From NCBI RefSeq assembly GCF_000377625.1, contig NZ_KB898325.1, positions 62,001-126,000 of the forward strand: a stretch of DNA of 64,000 nucleotides, given 5' to 3'. Positions within the stretch are counted from its first letter, which is position 1; every line of letters begins with the position of its first letter. Under the pieces are notes generated by a model. It was given only the letters and a program-made list of their open reading frames with translations, made no database searches and was not told the origin of the DNA. Below, piece by piece: positions 53,192 to 62,247 of this stretch. Both the position numbers and the translations under genes were made by a program. The stretch comes from Prevotella veroralis DSM 19559 = JCM 6290. Its GTDB lineage: Bacteria > Bacteroidota > Bacteroidia > Bacteroidales > Bacteroidaceae.

Positions 53192-54331
53192 TTAAAGTTG
53201 TTTACTTAGTTCAACTGCCTTATGTCCAGCATCTGCCATAGAGGTGGCAACATTGAAGTGGGTTCCTTCTAATATTGCCCTTCCTTCCGCCTCGTTGGTA
53301 CCAGTGAGACGGATGACAATAGGAATGTCGGTTTGAATCACCTTGAACGCTTCAAGCAAGCCCTTAGCAACATCATCGCAACGTGTAATTCCACCAAAGA
53401 TGTTAATGAGAACAACCTTTACATGCTTGTCGGCTAATAAGAGCTTCATGGCTTCAACAATCTTCTCGGGGTTAGAGCTACCACCAATATCAAGGAAGTT
53501 AGCTGGTTCGCCACCATAGAGTTTAATCATATCCATCGTAGCCATTGCAAGACCAGCACCATTCACCATACAACCGATTGAGCCTCCAAGGTTAACGTAA
53601 CTGAACCCCTTATCCTTAGCCTCACGCTCTTTCTTTTCCTCTGCTGTAGGCTCGAAGAGTTCAGCTATATCAGGATGGCGGAAGAGAGCATTATCATCAA
53701 AGGTCATCTTAGCGTCGATGGCTTTTAGTGTACCTTCCTGTGTCATCACGAGAGGATTTATCTCTGCAAGTGAGGCATCCTTTTCGACGAAGAGTTTATA
53801 AAGGTTCTTGAAGATAGGCACCGCTTGTTTCACTTGTGCCATATCATCGAATAACTTGAACGCTGCTTCACGTGCGAGGAAGTCAGACATACCAATAGTT
53901 GGATCAATGACAATCTTCTCAATCTTCTCTGGTGTCTCTTTTGCCACTTGCTCGATATCCATACCACCGGCACGACTCAACATCAACATAGGGCACTTCG
54001 ACTTGCGATCAACAAGAATACTCATGTAGTACTCTGATGCAATGTTAACAGCTTCGCTAACTAGGACGCGATCAACAGTGAACCCTTTAATGTCCATGCC
54101 TAAGATTGCTTCTGCATGTTGGCGAATCTCTTCTTCATTACTTCCAAGTTTAACACCACCAGCCTTACCACGACCACCCGTGTGTACTTGTGCCTTTACT
54201 ACCGCTTTTGCTAAACCTAATTGTTTATACGCAGCAACAGCCTCATCCGGTGTTCGACAAACGATGTTGCGATCTACCGGTAGTCCATAAGATGCAAAGA
54301 TACTCTTTGCTTGGTATTCATGTACCTTCAT
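53192..54331 (-). CDS. sucC: Succinate--CoA ligase beta subunit
   Basis: The 379-residue ATP-grasp protein has KAQVHTGGRGKAGGVK, an ATP-grasp core, DIGGSSNPEKIVEA and INIFGGITRCDDVAKG. Length and motifs are typical. It precedes sucD by ten bases and follows buk by 60, in one direction. Confidence 0.96.
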   Translation of the reverse strand: MKVHEYQAKSIFASYGLPVDRNIVCRTPDEAVAAYKQLGLAKAVVKAQVHTGGRGKAGGVKLGSNEEEIRQHAEAILGMDIKGFTVDRVLVSEAVNIASEYYMSILVDRKSKCPMLMLSRAGGMDIEQVAKETPEKIEKIVIDPTIGMSDFLAREAAFKLFDDMAQVKQAVPIFKNLYKLFVEKDASLAEINPLVMTQEGTLKAIDAKMTFDDNALFRHPDIAELFEPTAEEKKEREAKDKGFSYVNLGGSIGCMVNGAGLAMATMDMIKLYGGEPANFLDIGGSSNPEKIVEAMKLLLADKHVKVVLINIFGGITRCDDVAKGLLEAFKVIQTDIPIVIRLTGTNEAEGRAILEGTHFNVATSMADAGHKAVELSKQL

Positions 54332-54391
54332 AAGATTTGTTTTTAATTATAAACTATAGTTTAGGTGTTCTGTAAATCGATTGAATGTGAA

Positions 54392-55456
54392 TCAATAGTC
54401 TTTAGCTATTCTTTCTCCACGTAAGACTGCCAAGGCGTTCTCTGTTAATGCGAGCATCTCATCTTGACCAGGATAAACATGCACTGGAGCAAGATATTCT
54501 ATTCGACGTTTAAGGCGGTCGATGATGTAATCGCTCTTTGCCATTCCACCCGTGAGAAGGATGGCGTCAACTTTACCATATAGAACAGCCCCTTCTGCGA
54601 CTATGTTCTTTGCAACATGCCATATCATAGCTGACACGATTAACTCTGCATGTTTATCGCCAGCCTTTATCCAGTTCATTACCTCTCTTAGGTCATTTGT
54701 ACCAAGATGTGCGATTAAACCAGCCTGCCCACTGACTCTGCCTAATAATTGGCTTTCAGTGTACTTACCACTAAAACAAAGGCGTATTAAGTCGGCTGCT
54801 GGGAGGCTACCCGCACGTTCGGGTGAGAAAGGACCTTCACCATCAAGGGCGTTATTAGCATCGATTGCTCGACCATGATTGTGGGCGGCAATTGATATTC
54901 CACCACCAAGATGACAGATGATAAGGTTGAGCCTCTCGTATTTAGTACCTATATCTTTGGCGTATCGTCTACCAATGGCTTTCTGATTCAAAGCGTGCCA
55001 GATACATGCACGAGGCATTAGAGGAGAACCAGAGATACGGGCTTCTGGTTCTAGTTCGTCAACTACACCAGGATCGGCAATAAAGCTTTTGCAACCAGGG
55101 ATGTCACGCGCAATCTCGTCTGCAATCATACAGCCTAAGTCACAGGCATGCTGGTGAATAGCTTGTTGCTGGTCAAGTATCATTTCTTCCGTAATGGTGA
55201 ATACACCACTTGATACGGGCTTAGCTAAGCCGCCTCGTCCGATAACAGCATCAAAGTCAAGAGGGATATTGCGTTTCTTTAATTCTTCAATAACAACTTG
55301 CTTTCGGAAATGAAATTGATCTGTAATCTTCTTGAAAGTACTTAGTTCTTCTCTTGAATGGGGAATGTCTGCAACAAAGACAGGTTCATCGTCATTCGCT
55401 AAGGAGATTTTGGTTGAGGTTGAGCCTGGGTTAATAGATAGGATCTTGTATGCCAT
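54392..55456 (-). CDS. buk: Butyrate kinase
   Basis: The 354-residue kinase has the acetokinase-family start ILSINPGSTSTKISL, RGGLAKPVSSG, LNLIICHLGGGISIAAHNHG and LTGGMAKSD. It makes ATP while converting butyryl phosphate (or branched-chain acyl phosphates) to the acid. It follows ptb by 37 bases. Confidence 0.92.
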   Translation of the reverse strand: MAYKILSINPGSTSTKISLANDDEPVFVADIPHSREELSTFKKITDQFHFRKQVVIEELKKRNIPLDFDAVIGRGGLAKPVSSGVFTITEEMILDQQQAIHQHACDLGCMIADEIARDIPGCKSFIADPGVVDELEPEARISGSPLMPRACIWHALNQKAIGRRYAKDIGTKYERLNLIICHLGGGISIAAHNHGRAIDANNALDGEGPFSPERAGSLPAADLIRLCFSGKYTESQLLGRVSGQAGLIAHLGTNDLREVMNWIKAGDKHAELIVSAMIWHVAKNIVAEGAVLYGKVDAILLTGGMAKSDYIIDRLKRRIEYLAPVHVYPGQDEMLALTENALAVLRGERIAKDY

Positions 55457-55493
55457 AATGTTTTAATTGGTTATATTGGGAAGGGTAATAACC

Positions 55494-56405
55494 TTATTTT
55501 ACTATGAGACTTGCAAGTGCAAGACTATATAACTTGGAAGTAATAGTATCGCCTCTGCTAGGGAGAACTACAGGTGCCATTGTTCCTTGAAGTACACCTG
55601 CGACCTCTGCATGACAGAAGAGCGTGATAGTTTTATAGAATAGATTGCCCGACTCTATATTGGGGAAGATAAGTGCGTCAGCCTCTCCGTTGATAGGTGA
55701 GTTGATTTGTTTAATCTCCATTGCTTCCTTAGAGCATGAAGTCTTTAAATCTAAGGGTCCATCTATCTCACACTTACCGAAAACTCCTGCTTTCGCATCT
55801 TCTTTTAATGTTAGATAATTTGCAGTATGAGGGAAGTGTTTGGTGTCGACCTTCTCGGAGCAATGTATTAGAGAGATTTTAGGGTAAGTGATGTTGAAAG
55901 CATGGCAAAAGTCAACAAGATATTGGACTTGAGCTTTACGCTGTTCATCAGTAGGATAAGGAATCACAGCAGCATCAGTAAAGAATATTAGTTTGTTATA
56001 CTCTGCTAATTTAGCAACAGCAATATGGGTTAAGACAGCCCCTTTAGGTAATATTCCTAGTTGCTTATCTAATATAGCGCGTAGCAGAACATCCGTATTG
56101 ACAAAACCTTTCATTATTATATCGGCTTGCTTCTCTCGGATAAGTGCCACAGCCTTACGTGATGCCTCTTCAGGAGAGTCTACAATAATAGTTTCAAAGC
56201 CTTCCTTTTGTGCAAAGGTATTCCGTGTAGTTTCAGAGCATATCAATATGGGCTTTATAAAACCTTCATGGGCAGCTAATGAGACTGCTTCTTGTGTGTG
56301 GCTATCTTCTGACCATACAACAACTGCACGCTTACAAATATGTTTCTCTTTGAGTAGACTTATTAGTTGTTTAAAGTCTTTGATACTTCTTTCTTTTTCT
56401 GGCAT
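55494..56405 (-). CDS. ptb: Phosphate butyryltransferase
   Basis: The 303-residue protein is of the phosphate acetyl/butyryltransferase family: AVVVWSEDSHTQEAVSLAA, IMKGFVNTDVLLRA, FTDAAVIPYPT, GPLDLKTSCSKEA, SPINGEADALIFPNIESGN. With Buk it forms the acyl-CoA to acyl phosphate to acid route with ATP gain. Butyrate or isobutyrate from amino acids are plausible products. It leads the ptb-buk-sucC-sucD operon. Confidence 0.92.
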   Translation of the reverse strand: MPEKERSIKDFKQLISLLKEKHICKRAVVVWSEDSHTQEAVSLAAHEGFIKPILICSETTRNTFAQKEGFETIIVDSPEEASRKAVALIREKQADIIMKGFVNTDVLLRAILDKQLGILPKGAVLTHIAVAKLAEYNKLIFFTDAAVIPYPTDEQRKAQVQYLVDFCHAFNITYPKISLIHCSEKVDTKHFPHTANYLTLKEDAKAGVFGKCEIDGPLDLKTSCSKEAMEIKQINSPINGEADALIFPNIESGNLFYKTITLFCHAEVAGVLQGTMAPVVLPSRGDTITSKLYSLALASLIVK

Positions 56406-56442
56406 GTTTTATTGATTTTTAAGTAGTAGTATGATAACGCAA

Positions 56443-56450
56443 CAAAGATA
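56443..56450 (-). promoter_or_regulatory. -7 box of ptb operon
   Basis: TATCTTTG on the minus strand lies 37 bases before ptb. Confidence 0.6.
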
Positions 56451-56524
56451 CTATTTTGTTTTGATATATAGATTCATTTTAAGGAAAAAACTGATTAAAA
56501 TTCTTTTATTCCCATTAGTTGCAG

Positions 56525-56532
56525 TATATTTG
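56525..56532 (+). promoter_or_regulatory. -7 box of MORN-repeat protein gene
   Basis: TATATTTG ends 19 bases before ATG 56552, which supports that start over the frame start at 56519. Confidence 0.6.
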
Positions 56533-56551
56533 CAGCCAAATTAGAGTCTAT

Positions 56552-57922
56552 ATGAAACGTCTACTTTTCTTTTTCTTAACGTGTATGGTTGTTGTTATTG
56601 GTTTCGCACAGACAACTAATCATACGCATATACCAAAGGATGCTATTTTCTATAATGCACGTTGGCAAGGAGTTGCCACGGCAAGTAAGGCGGCGTATTA
56701 TCGTGTTCTTATTGTAGATAATAGAGGGGCTAAGATGTTCTATGACTATTACATTACGGGGCAGTTGCGTGCGGAGAAGCATTACATAAGCATCAATCGT
56801 CAAGATGATAAACTAACGAAGTTAGAGGGAGTGTGCCGTACATTTTATAAGTCAGGTAAGGTAGAGTCTGTAATGCAATATAAGAATGGTGTAGCTAATG
56901 GGCGTGCCCTTTCTTTCTTTCCTAGTGGGAAGGTTGGTATGAAACTGAATTATCGTAATGGTGTTTTAGATGGACCTTGTTATGCTTATAATGAACAAGG
57001 TCGGGTAGAGTACACGACTATTTGGCGTGACGGCTCTCGTATATCAGATTCAAAGGGAGGCAAAGATTACTATATAAATAAGGTGACGAATGAAGATGAG
57101 TTTTGTGAGCGGTATCGTGTAAGGGAGCGTGTAAACATGGCGCAATCTAGACAGGTAAACACATCAAATGCTGATAACAAGGAGCTTGAAAAGAGTGAAG
57201 CCCTTGCAAGTAAAGTTACATCTTCTACAATAAAGAAGGACGAGAGCCAACAAGCGGATAGAGCATCAGTTCCTCAACAGAAAATTTCCAAAGAAATGAC
57301 AGAAGAAGAGAGATTGATAGCAGAGGTGAAATATCCAGATGCACCAGCAGTTGTTACGGAACCATCGAAAGGTAATTCTCCTAAGAAAGGTAGGGTAAGG
57401 ACGACAAGTATTCCAGATGAATGTTTGTTTCCATTCCCTTACCTATGTCACATCTTACTAGATGATACTGAACGTTTGAAGGATATGCCATCTTTGGTGG
57501 CGTTGAGTAAAGTGTTTGCGTTGAAAGATTCACAAACCATCAATGGGTATAGTACTCAGAAAGAGATTATCTTCCATCACAATATGTATTATGATGAGCA
57601 AACAGGTCAAGATAAGGTTGTCGGCAAACAACCACGACAGATAGGCTATTTAGGTACTTATGTTGATCATCAGTTAATGTTAGAACGCATCAACCTATAT
57701 ACTTGGTCTTCAGATGAAATGTTATCATTTGCTCGACAAGCTATTGAGGCTGGTTATCATGTTTTAGGTGAAGGAGATTATCAATCCTTAGATGGTAACT
57801 TTATCTTAGAACCTAAGAGTTCGAAGGTAAGTGACGACTGCTCTCGATCTGTTCTTATTACCTTTACGTATCAGCCTAATCTCTATGGAGGCCTTTACCA
57901 TATTCAAATGGATGTAAGATGA
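56552..57922 (+). CDS. Secreted MORN-repeat protein
   Basis: The 456-residue protein has a signal peptide (MKRLLFFFLTCMVVVIGFAQ) and MORN-like repeats near residues 60-165 (GKVESVMQYKNGVANGRALS; GKVGMKLNYRNGVLDGPCYA), as in YwqK-type proteins. A low-complexity Ser/Lys/Glu/Gln linker follows, then a C-terminal domain of ~150 residues (PDECLFPFPYLCHILLDDTE to the end) that I do not recognise. Exported. Despite the database label 'YwqK antitoxin' there is no toxin beside it. It is single-gene. Confidence 0.78.
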   Translation: MKRLLFFFLTCMVVVIGFAQTTNHTHIPKDAIFYNARWQGVATASKAAYYRVLIVDNRGAKMFYDYYITGQLRAEKHYISINRQDDKLTKLEGVCRTFYKSGKVESVMQYKNGVANGRALSFFPSGKVGMKLNYRNGVLDGPCYAYNEQGRVEYTTIWRDGSRISDSKGGKDYYINKVTNEDEFCERYRVRERVNMAQSRQVNTSNADNKELEKSEALASKVTSSTIKKDESQQADRASVPQQKISKEMTEEERLIAEVKYPDAPAVVTEPSKGNSPKKGRVRTTSIPDECLFPFPYLCHILLDDTERLKDMPSLVALSKVFALKDSQTINGYSTQKEIIFHHNMYYDEQTGQDKVVGKQPRQIGYLGTYVDHQLMLERINLYTWSSDEMLSFARQAIEAGYHVLGEGDYQSLDGNFILEPKSSKVSDDCSRSVLITFTYQPNLYGGLYHIQMDVR

Positions 57923-57993
57923 TAAAATGAGGTGATTTTATAAAGTAGAGATAAATAAGTTGGGAGATGTGTGGTAGATTGCAATTTTTTATC

Positions 57994-58001
57994 TATATTT
58001 G
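57994..58001 (+). promoter_or_regulatory. -7 box of CapD-like gene
   Basis: TATATTTG lies 86 bases before ATG 58088, leaving a leader of about 80 bases. Confidence 0.5.
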
Positions 58002-58087
58002 CATTCTAAAATTAAATGGTAAGTTTTGTGTATCTCTTAGTTCTTTCTTTGTGATACACTTTTTGAAATAACGGCAATATATTGAAT

Positions 58088-60007
58088 ATGAAAGTAATTG
58101 AGAAACTTTGGAATTGGTATTTATCTGCCAATGCTTTGCCTTATTGGGTTATTTTAGCCATTGATATCCTTATCTGTTATTTCTCGGGTATATTCGTCTT
58201 TTGGTTGTATTATCATGGTGCGGTTGCTTTTGGCAATATCGCCTTATTATCAAAGACTATCTTTGTTTACATGATTTTCAACCTGATAGGTTTTAAACTG
58301 TTCCATACTTATGCCGGAATCGTTAGATACTCTTCCTTCGTAGATTTACAACGCGTTGGTTTAGCGATGTTGTTGTCTTTGGTAATTGCTGAAGGCATGC
58401 ATTATGTTATTTATTATTGGGATTTAAATTTTATCCGTCTTGAAGGGCGACAGATTGCAGCTATGTATCTTGTTGCGACAATTGGAATGATATCATTCCG
58501 AATAGTCGTAAAGTCTGTATATGATGTTGTCTTCAATACAGGTAATGCCATGCGCACGCTTATCTATGGTGTGAATGGTGGTGGTATTGGACTAGCCAAG
58601 AGCATTCGTATTATAAAACCTCAAAAGTTTGCTTTGAAAGGTTTTATTGCTCATGATTTCTCTTTCAAGGGGCGTATATTGATGGGGCAGAAGGTATATA
58701 TGGTTGATGACGATCTTGCTGAGCACATTAAGAGTTTGAAAATAAAGGCTGTATTGGTTTCGCCATTACAGAACGAACGTTTCCGTGATGACCAGAAGCT
58801 ACAAGATATCTTGTTAAGTCAAGGTGTTCGAATCTTCATGAGCTCAGGTGAAAAGGAATGGAGTCAAGATGATGATTATTCAAATGTACAACTAAAGGAG
58901 ATTAGTATTGAAGACCTTCTCCCACGTGAGCAGATTCGTGTAGATATGGATTCTATCGGTGCTCTCCTGCGTGGAAAGAAGATTATGATTACAGGTTCTG
59001 CCGGTAGTATTGGTTCTGAGATGGTGCGCCAAATTGCCATTTATAATCCTGCCGAATTGATACTGATTGATCAAGCCGAAACGCCACAACATAATATTCG
59101 ATTGATGATGCACTTTGAGTGGTCTAACATCAAAGCACATACGATAGTTGCAAGTATTGCTAATGCTGATCGTATGGAAAAGATTTTCCAAACTTATAAG
59201 CCTGATTATGTGTTCCATGCCGCCGCTTATAAGCATGTGCCAATGATGGAGAACAACCCATCGGAGAGTATTCAGAACAATGTTTGGGGAACGAAAATCA
59301 TTGCTGATTTAAGTGTTAAGTATGGCGTTAAGAAGTTTGTTATGATATCTACAGACAAAGCTGTAAATCCAACGAATGTGATGGGTTGCTCTAAACGAAT
59401 CTGTGAGATATATTGCCAGAGCTTAAACAAAATGATTAACGAACAAGCTAATGGTAAACCTGTGACGCAGTTTGTAACAACTCGTTTTGGTAATGTATTA
59501 GGCTCTAATGGATCTGTTATTCCTTTGTTTGAAAAGCAGATTAAGGCAGGTGGACCTGTTACGGTTACTGACCCAAAGATTATTCGTTTCTTTATGCTTA
59601 TTCCAGAGGCTTGTAAACTTGTGTTGGAAGCTGGTACACATGGTAGTGGCGGTGAGATATTCGTCTTTGATATGGGTAAACCTGTAAAGATAGCAGATTT
59701 GGCGAAACGAATGATAAAACTCTCTGGAGCAAAGAACGTTAAGATTAAGTACACTGGTTTGCGTGCAGGCGAGAAACTCTATGAAGAGGTTTTGAGCACA
59801 ACAGAGAATACTCTTCCTAGCTTCCATGAGAAGATTCGTATAGCAAAAGTACGTGAGTATGACTTCAAAGAGGTTGAGGCTCAGATTAACTCGCTTATTT
59901 CTTTGAGCCACACATACGATGATATGGCTATCGTTGAAAAGATGAAAGAGATAGTTCCCGAGTATGTAAGTAATAACAGCAAGTATTCTGTTCTTGACAA
60001 GATTTAA
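58088..60007 (+). CDS. CapD/FlaA1-like nucleoside-diphosphate-sugar epimerase/dehydratase
   Basis: The 639-residue protein has four N-terminal membrane helices (AIDILICYFSGIFVFWLYYHG and following), a cytoplasmic Rossmann-like part, then the SDR core: GSAGSIGSEMVRQ, YVFHAAAYKHVPMME, MISTDKAVNPTNVMG (TDK active site) and FGNVLGSNGSV. Members act as UDP-GlcNAc 4,6-dehydratases/epimerases for polysaccharide synthesis. It fits the exopolysaccharide gene neighbourhood that continues with the BY-kinase. ATG 58088 is used rather than TTG 58082. Confidence 0.9.
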   Translation: MKVIEKLWNWYLSANALPYWVILAIDILICYFSGIFVFWLYYHGAVAFGNIALLSKTIFVYMIFNLIGFKLFHTYAGIVRYSSFVDLQRVGLAMLLSLVIAEGMHYVIYYWDLNFIRLEGRQIAAMYLVATIGMISFRIVVKSVYDVVFNTGNAMRTLIYGVNGGGIGLAKSIRIIKPQKFALKGFIAHDFSFKGRILMGQKVYMVDDDLAEHIKSLKIKAVLVSPLQNERFRDDQKLQDILLSQGVRIFMSSGEKEWSQDDDYSNVQLKEISIEDLLPREQIRVDMDSIGALLRGKKIMITGSAGSIGSEMVRQIAIYNPAELILIDQAETPQHNIRLMMHFEWSNIKAHTIVASIANADRMEKIFQTYKPDYVFHAAAYKHVPMMENNPSESIQNNVWGTKIIADLSVKYGVKKFVMISTDKAVNPTNVMGCSKRICEIYCQSLNKMINEQANGKPVTQFVTTRFGNVLGSNGSVIPLFEKQIKAGGPVTVTDPKIIRFFMLIPEACKLVLEAGTHGSGGEIFVFDMGKPVKIADLAKRMIKLSGAKNVKIKYTGLRAGEKLYEEVLSTTENTLPSFHEKIRIAKVREYDFKEVEAQINSLISLSHTYDDMAIVEKMKEIVPEYVSNNSKYSVLDKI

Positions 60008-60046
60008 TCTTCAATAGAGGAAAAGGAGGTTGAAACCATTACTGTG

Positions 60047-61174
60047 ATGAACGATAATAGAAAGGATTTTACAAGTATATTCTTTGATTTCCTTAGGTTT
60101 TGCTTAAAAGAAGATACAAAAGAACCTCAGAACCTAAGTGAGATGGATTGGGATGCTTTATATGATTTTGGTCGAAAGCAAGCAATATTGGGTGTCTTAT
60201 TCCATGGAATAAAACGACTATCTAAATCTGAATATCGTCCTGATAGAAGACAGATTCTAAGGTGGTATGCTGATTGTTCGTTTATAGAAAAAGCAAATAT
60301 ACAAACTTATAAGGATGCTTCAGATCTTACAGAAATGATGCTGAAGAAGTTTGGTGTGCATAGTTGTGTTTTGAAGGGACAGACGAATGCGTTGATGTAT
60401 CCTGATCCTTATATGCGCACTTCTGGTGATATCGACCTTTGGACGGATGCTAAGACTTTAGATATTATCCGTATTTCTCGACAGTTAGACCCTAAAGGTG
60501 AAATAGGTTACCATCATATAGAACTTTCTTATTTTAAGACTCCTGTAGAACTCCACTTCTTTCCTTCTTTCATGGGTAATATGTGGCATGAATATAAGTT
60601 GAGGCGGTTCTTTAATCAATGTAAAGAAGCGCAATTTGATAGGTTATCAATACTTCCTAGTGGGTTGGGCGAAATTTATACACTTACTGATGATTTTAAT
60701 CGTGTGTTCCAGATGTCACATCTTATGCACCATTTCTTCTTTGAAGGTATTGGCTTGCGCCAAATGATAGATTATTATTACTTATTATTACGTGGATTTA
60801 CAGATGAAGAACGTAAGAAAACAATACGTGTGTTTAAGCAGGTAGGGATGTTTAAGTTTGCAGCTGCTGTAATGTATATAATGAAGGATATACTTGGTTT
60901 GCCCGATCAGTATTTATTGATGAAACCGAATGAGAGGGTAGGTAAAATACTGGTCTCTGAGATTATACAAAGTGGAAACTTTGGTTTCCATGATAAACGC
61001 TATTCGTTTACAGGTAAGTCTGTTTATAGTCAATATTTCTTAGAGATATATCGTAACTTGCATTTTGCTTTTGATTTCCCTTCAGAAACCATTTGGGGAC
61101 GCCCTGTTTCACGTTGGTGGCATATGTTGTATAAGGCTTATTTGTGCCACCAATTGCGAAAATACGAAAGGTAA
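60047..61174 (+). CDS. Nucleotidyltransferase-family (NTP_transf_5-like) protein
   Basis: The 375-residue protein shows the pattern of the uncharacterised nucleotidyltransferase family PF14907: an N-terminal helical part (YDFGRKQAILGVLFHGIKRL), then VLKGQTNALMYPDPYMRTSGDIDLWTD with the K-G and the GDIDLW metal motif (DxD), and HHIELSYF. Members are found in peptide-modification and polysaccharide clusters. It sits 39 bases after the CapD-like gene. ATG 60047 is used rather than GTG 60044. Confidence 0.78.
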   Translation: MNDNRKDFTSIFFDFLRFCLKEDTKEPQNLSEMDWDALYDFGRKQAILGVLFHGIKRLSKSEYRPDRRQILRWYADCSFIEKANIQTYKDASDLTEMMLKKFGVHSCVLKGQTNALMYPDPYMRTSGDIDLWTDAKTLDIIRISRQLDPKGEIGYHHIELSYFKTPVELHFFPSFMGNMWHEYKLRRFFNQCKEAQFDRLSILPSGLGEIYTLTDDFNRVFQMSHLMHHFFFEGIGLRQMIDYYYLLLRGFTDEERKKTIRVFKQVGMFKFAAAVMYIMKDILGLPDQYLLMKPNERVGKILVSEIIQSGNFGFHDKRYSFTGKSVYSQYFLEIYRNLHFAFDFPSETIWGRPVSRWWHMLYKAYLCHQLRKYER

Positions 61175-61527
61175 ACTCCTTTATTAAGAAAATAGGGTAA
61201 AGACATAATAGATATAATGAGTTCATTGATTGATTCATAGTCTATTACATCTTTATTGTATGGTTGTGTGAAAACCTCTTCAAAACATAGTTCTATTGAC
61301 TGATTCTTTTAAGGCTATCTGATATTGCTAGGTAAGCAAAGTCTTAGGCTCTACATGTCCAATAAGAATGAAATATCTAGCTATTTTGAATATTTTCTCA
61401 TTTTATATAGCTATCTGGTAGACTTATAAGAGGGGAGCTTATAAGTCCTACTAATATAGTAAGAATACGCTTTGTTAAATCGACGGAAAGTCATATTACA
61501 TCAGTATTCATAATATTCCAGCTTTTT

Positions 61528-61615
61528 ACAGATTACTTGTAATACTTCTCCAAAATACTTGTAATAGTTTTACAAGCCTTTTGTAATACATCTCCAGATT
61601 GTTTGTAATATCCTG
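61528..61615. repeat. 22-bp-period array, 4 units (array 9)
   Basis: Units start at 61528, 61550, 61572 and 61594, sharing ACTTGTAATA or TTTGTAATA cores with alternating TTCT/TCC flanks. The gap 61175-61814 between convergent genes has otherwise no visible gene. Confidence 0.75.
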
Positions 61616-61762
61616 TAAGAAGTTTATTCGTTTATGTCTTTGCTGTGTTTTTGATCTGTGGACTCATATTAATTAGGCTTAACAGATTGTTAAGATTAGC
61701 GGAGTATGCCTTTTTAATGATATAAGTAATGGCTTTTATGAGTCGATTGATTGGATAGATAC

Positions 61763-61795
61763 AAAAAAGAGGATATTCAATAGAAGACCCTCTTT
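61763..61795 (-). terminator. Terminator of the HAD-like gene
   Basis: AAAGAGG pairs with CCTCTTT and on the minus strand is followed by six T. Confidence 0.6.
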
Positions 61796-61814
61796 ATACC
61801 CTTTTATGTTATGA

Positions 61815-62240
61815 TTAGAAATTCCACCAATGCTTCTTCTTAGGCTGTTCTTGTTCTGTAAACGAGGGATTAGAGAAATTTCGGCTTTCCCATGTTTCAT
61901 GATTTGTTACCATTTGGTAGATTGTTCCCCAATCAGGTAATCCTCCGAAATTGCGGTCGTCAATAAACATGTCTGCCTTAATCTTTCTAGAGAAATGATT
62001 GTTCTTTTCTTTCTCTTCCTCTGGGTAATCTTTGTTGACTGCCCAAAAATCGACACCCCGTGCGTGACACCAGTCAACGGCTTCTTGGAGTAGTTCACCT
62101 TCCCGCACACTCCATAAGATGAGCTGGTGTCCATCTTTGATTAACATCTTCAAAGTATCGGTGGCGAAAGGAATTTCGTCACCGATTTTAGGATATCTAT
62201 GTTCTACGATGGTTCCATCGAAATCAATAGCTATTGTCAT
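61815..62240 (-). CDS. Small HAD-superfamily hydrolase
   Basis: The 141-residue protein starts IAIDFDGTIVEHRYPKIGDE (HAD motif I DxD, catalytic Asp), then LILWSVREG (motif II Ser), a lysine in FSRKIKADMF and DDRNFGGLPDWG (motif IV). It is a compact, cap-less phosphatase-like enzyme of the BT0820-type group. Substrate is unknown. It begins seven bases after the BY-kinase gene's stop, so it is in the polysaccharide operon. Confidence 0.85.
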   Translation of the reverse strand: MTIAIDFDGTIVEHRYPKIGDEIPFATDTLKMLIKDGHQLILWSVREGELLQEAVDWCHARGVDFWAVNKDYPEEEKEKNNHFSRKIKADMFIDDRNFGGLPDWGTIYQMVTNHETWESRNFSNPSFTEQEQPKKKHWWNF

Positions 62241-62247
62241 TCTTTAC

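Noticed and set aside
56552..57922. Toxin-antitoxin system based on the YwqK-like MORN repeats
   Set aside because: No partner toxin gene is adjacent, and the protein has a signal peptide, so a secreted scaffold is more likely.
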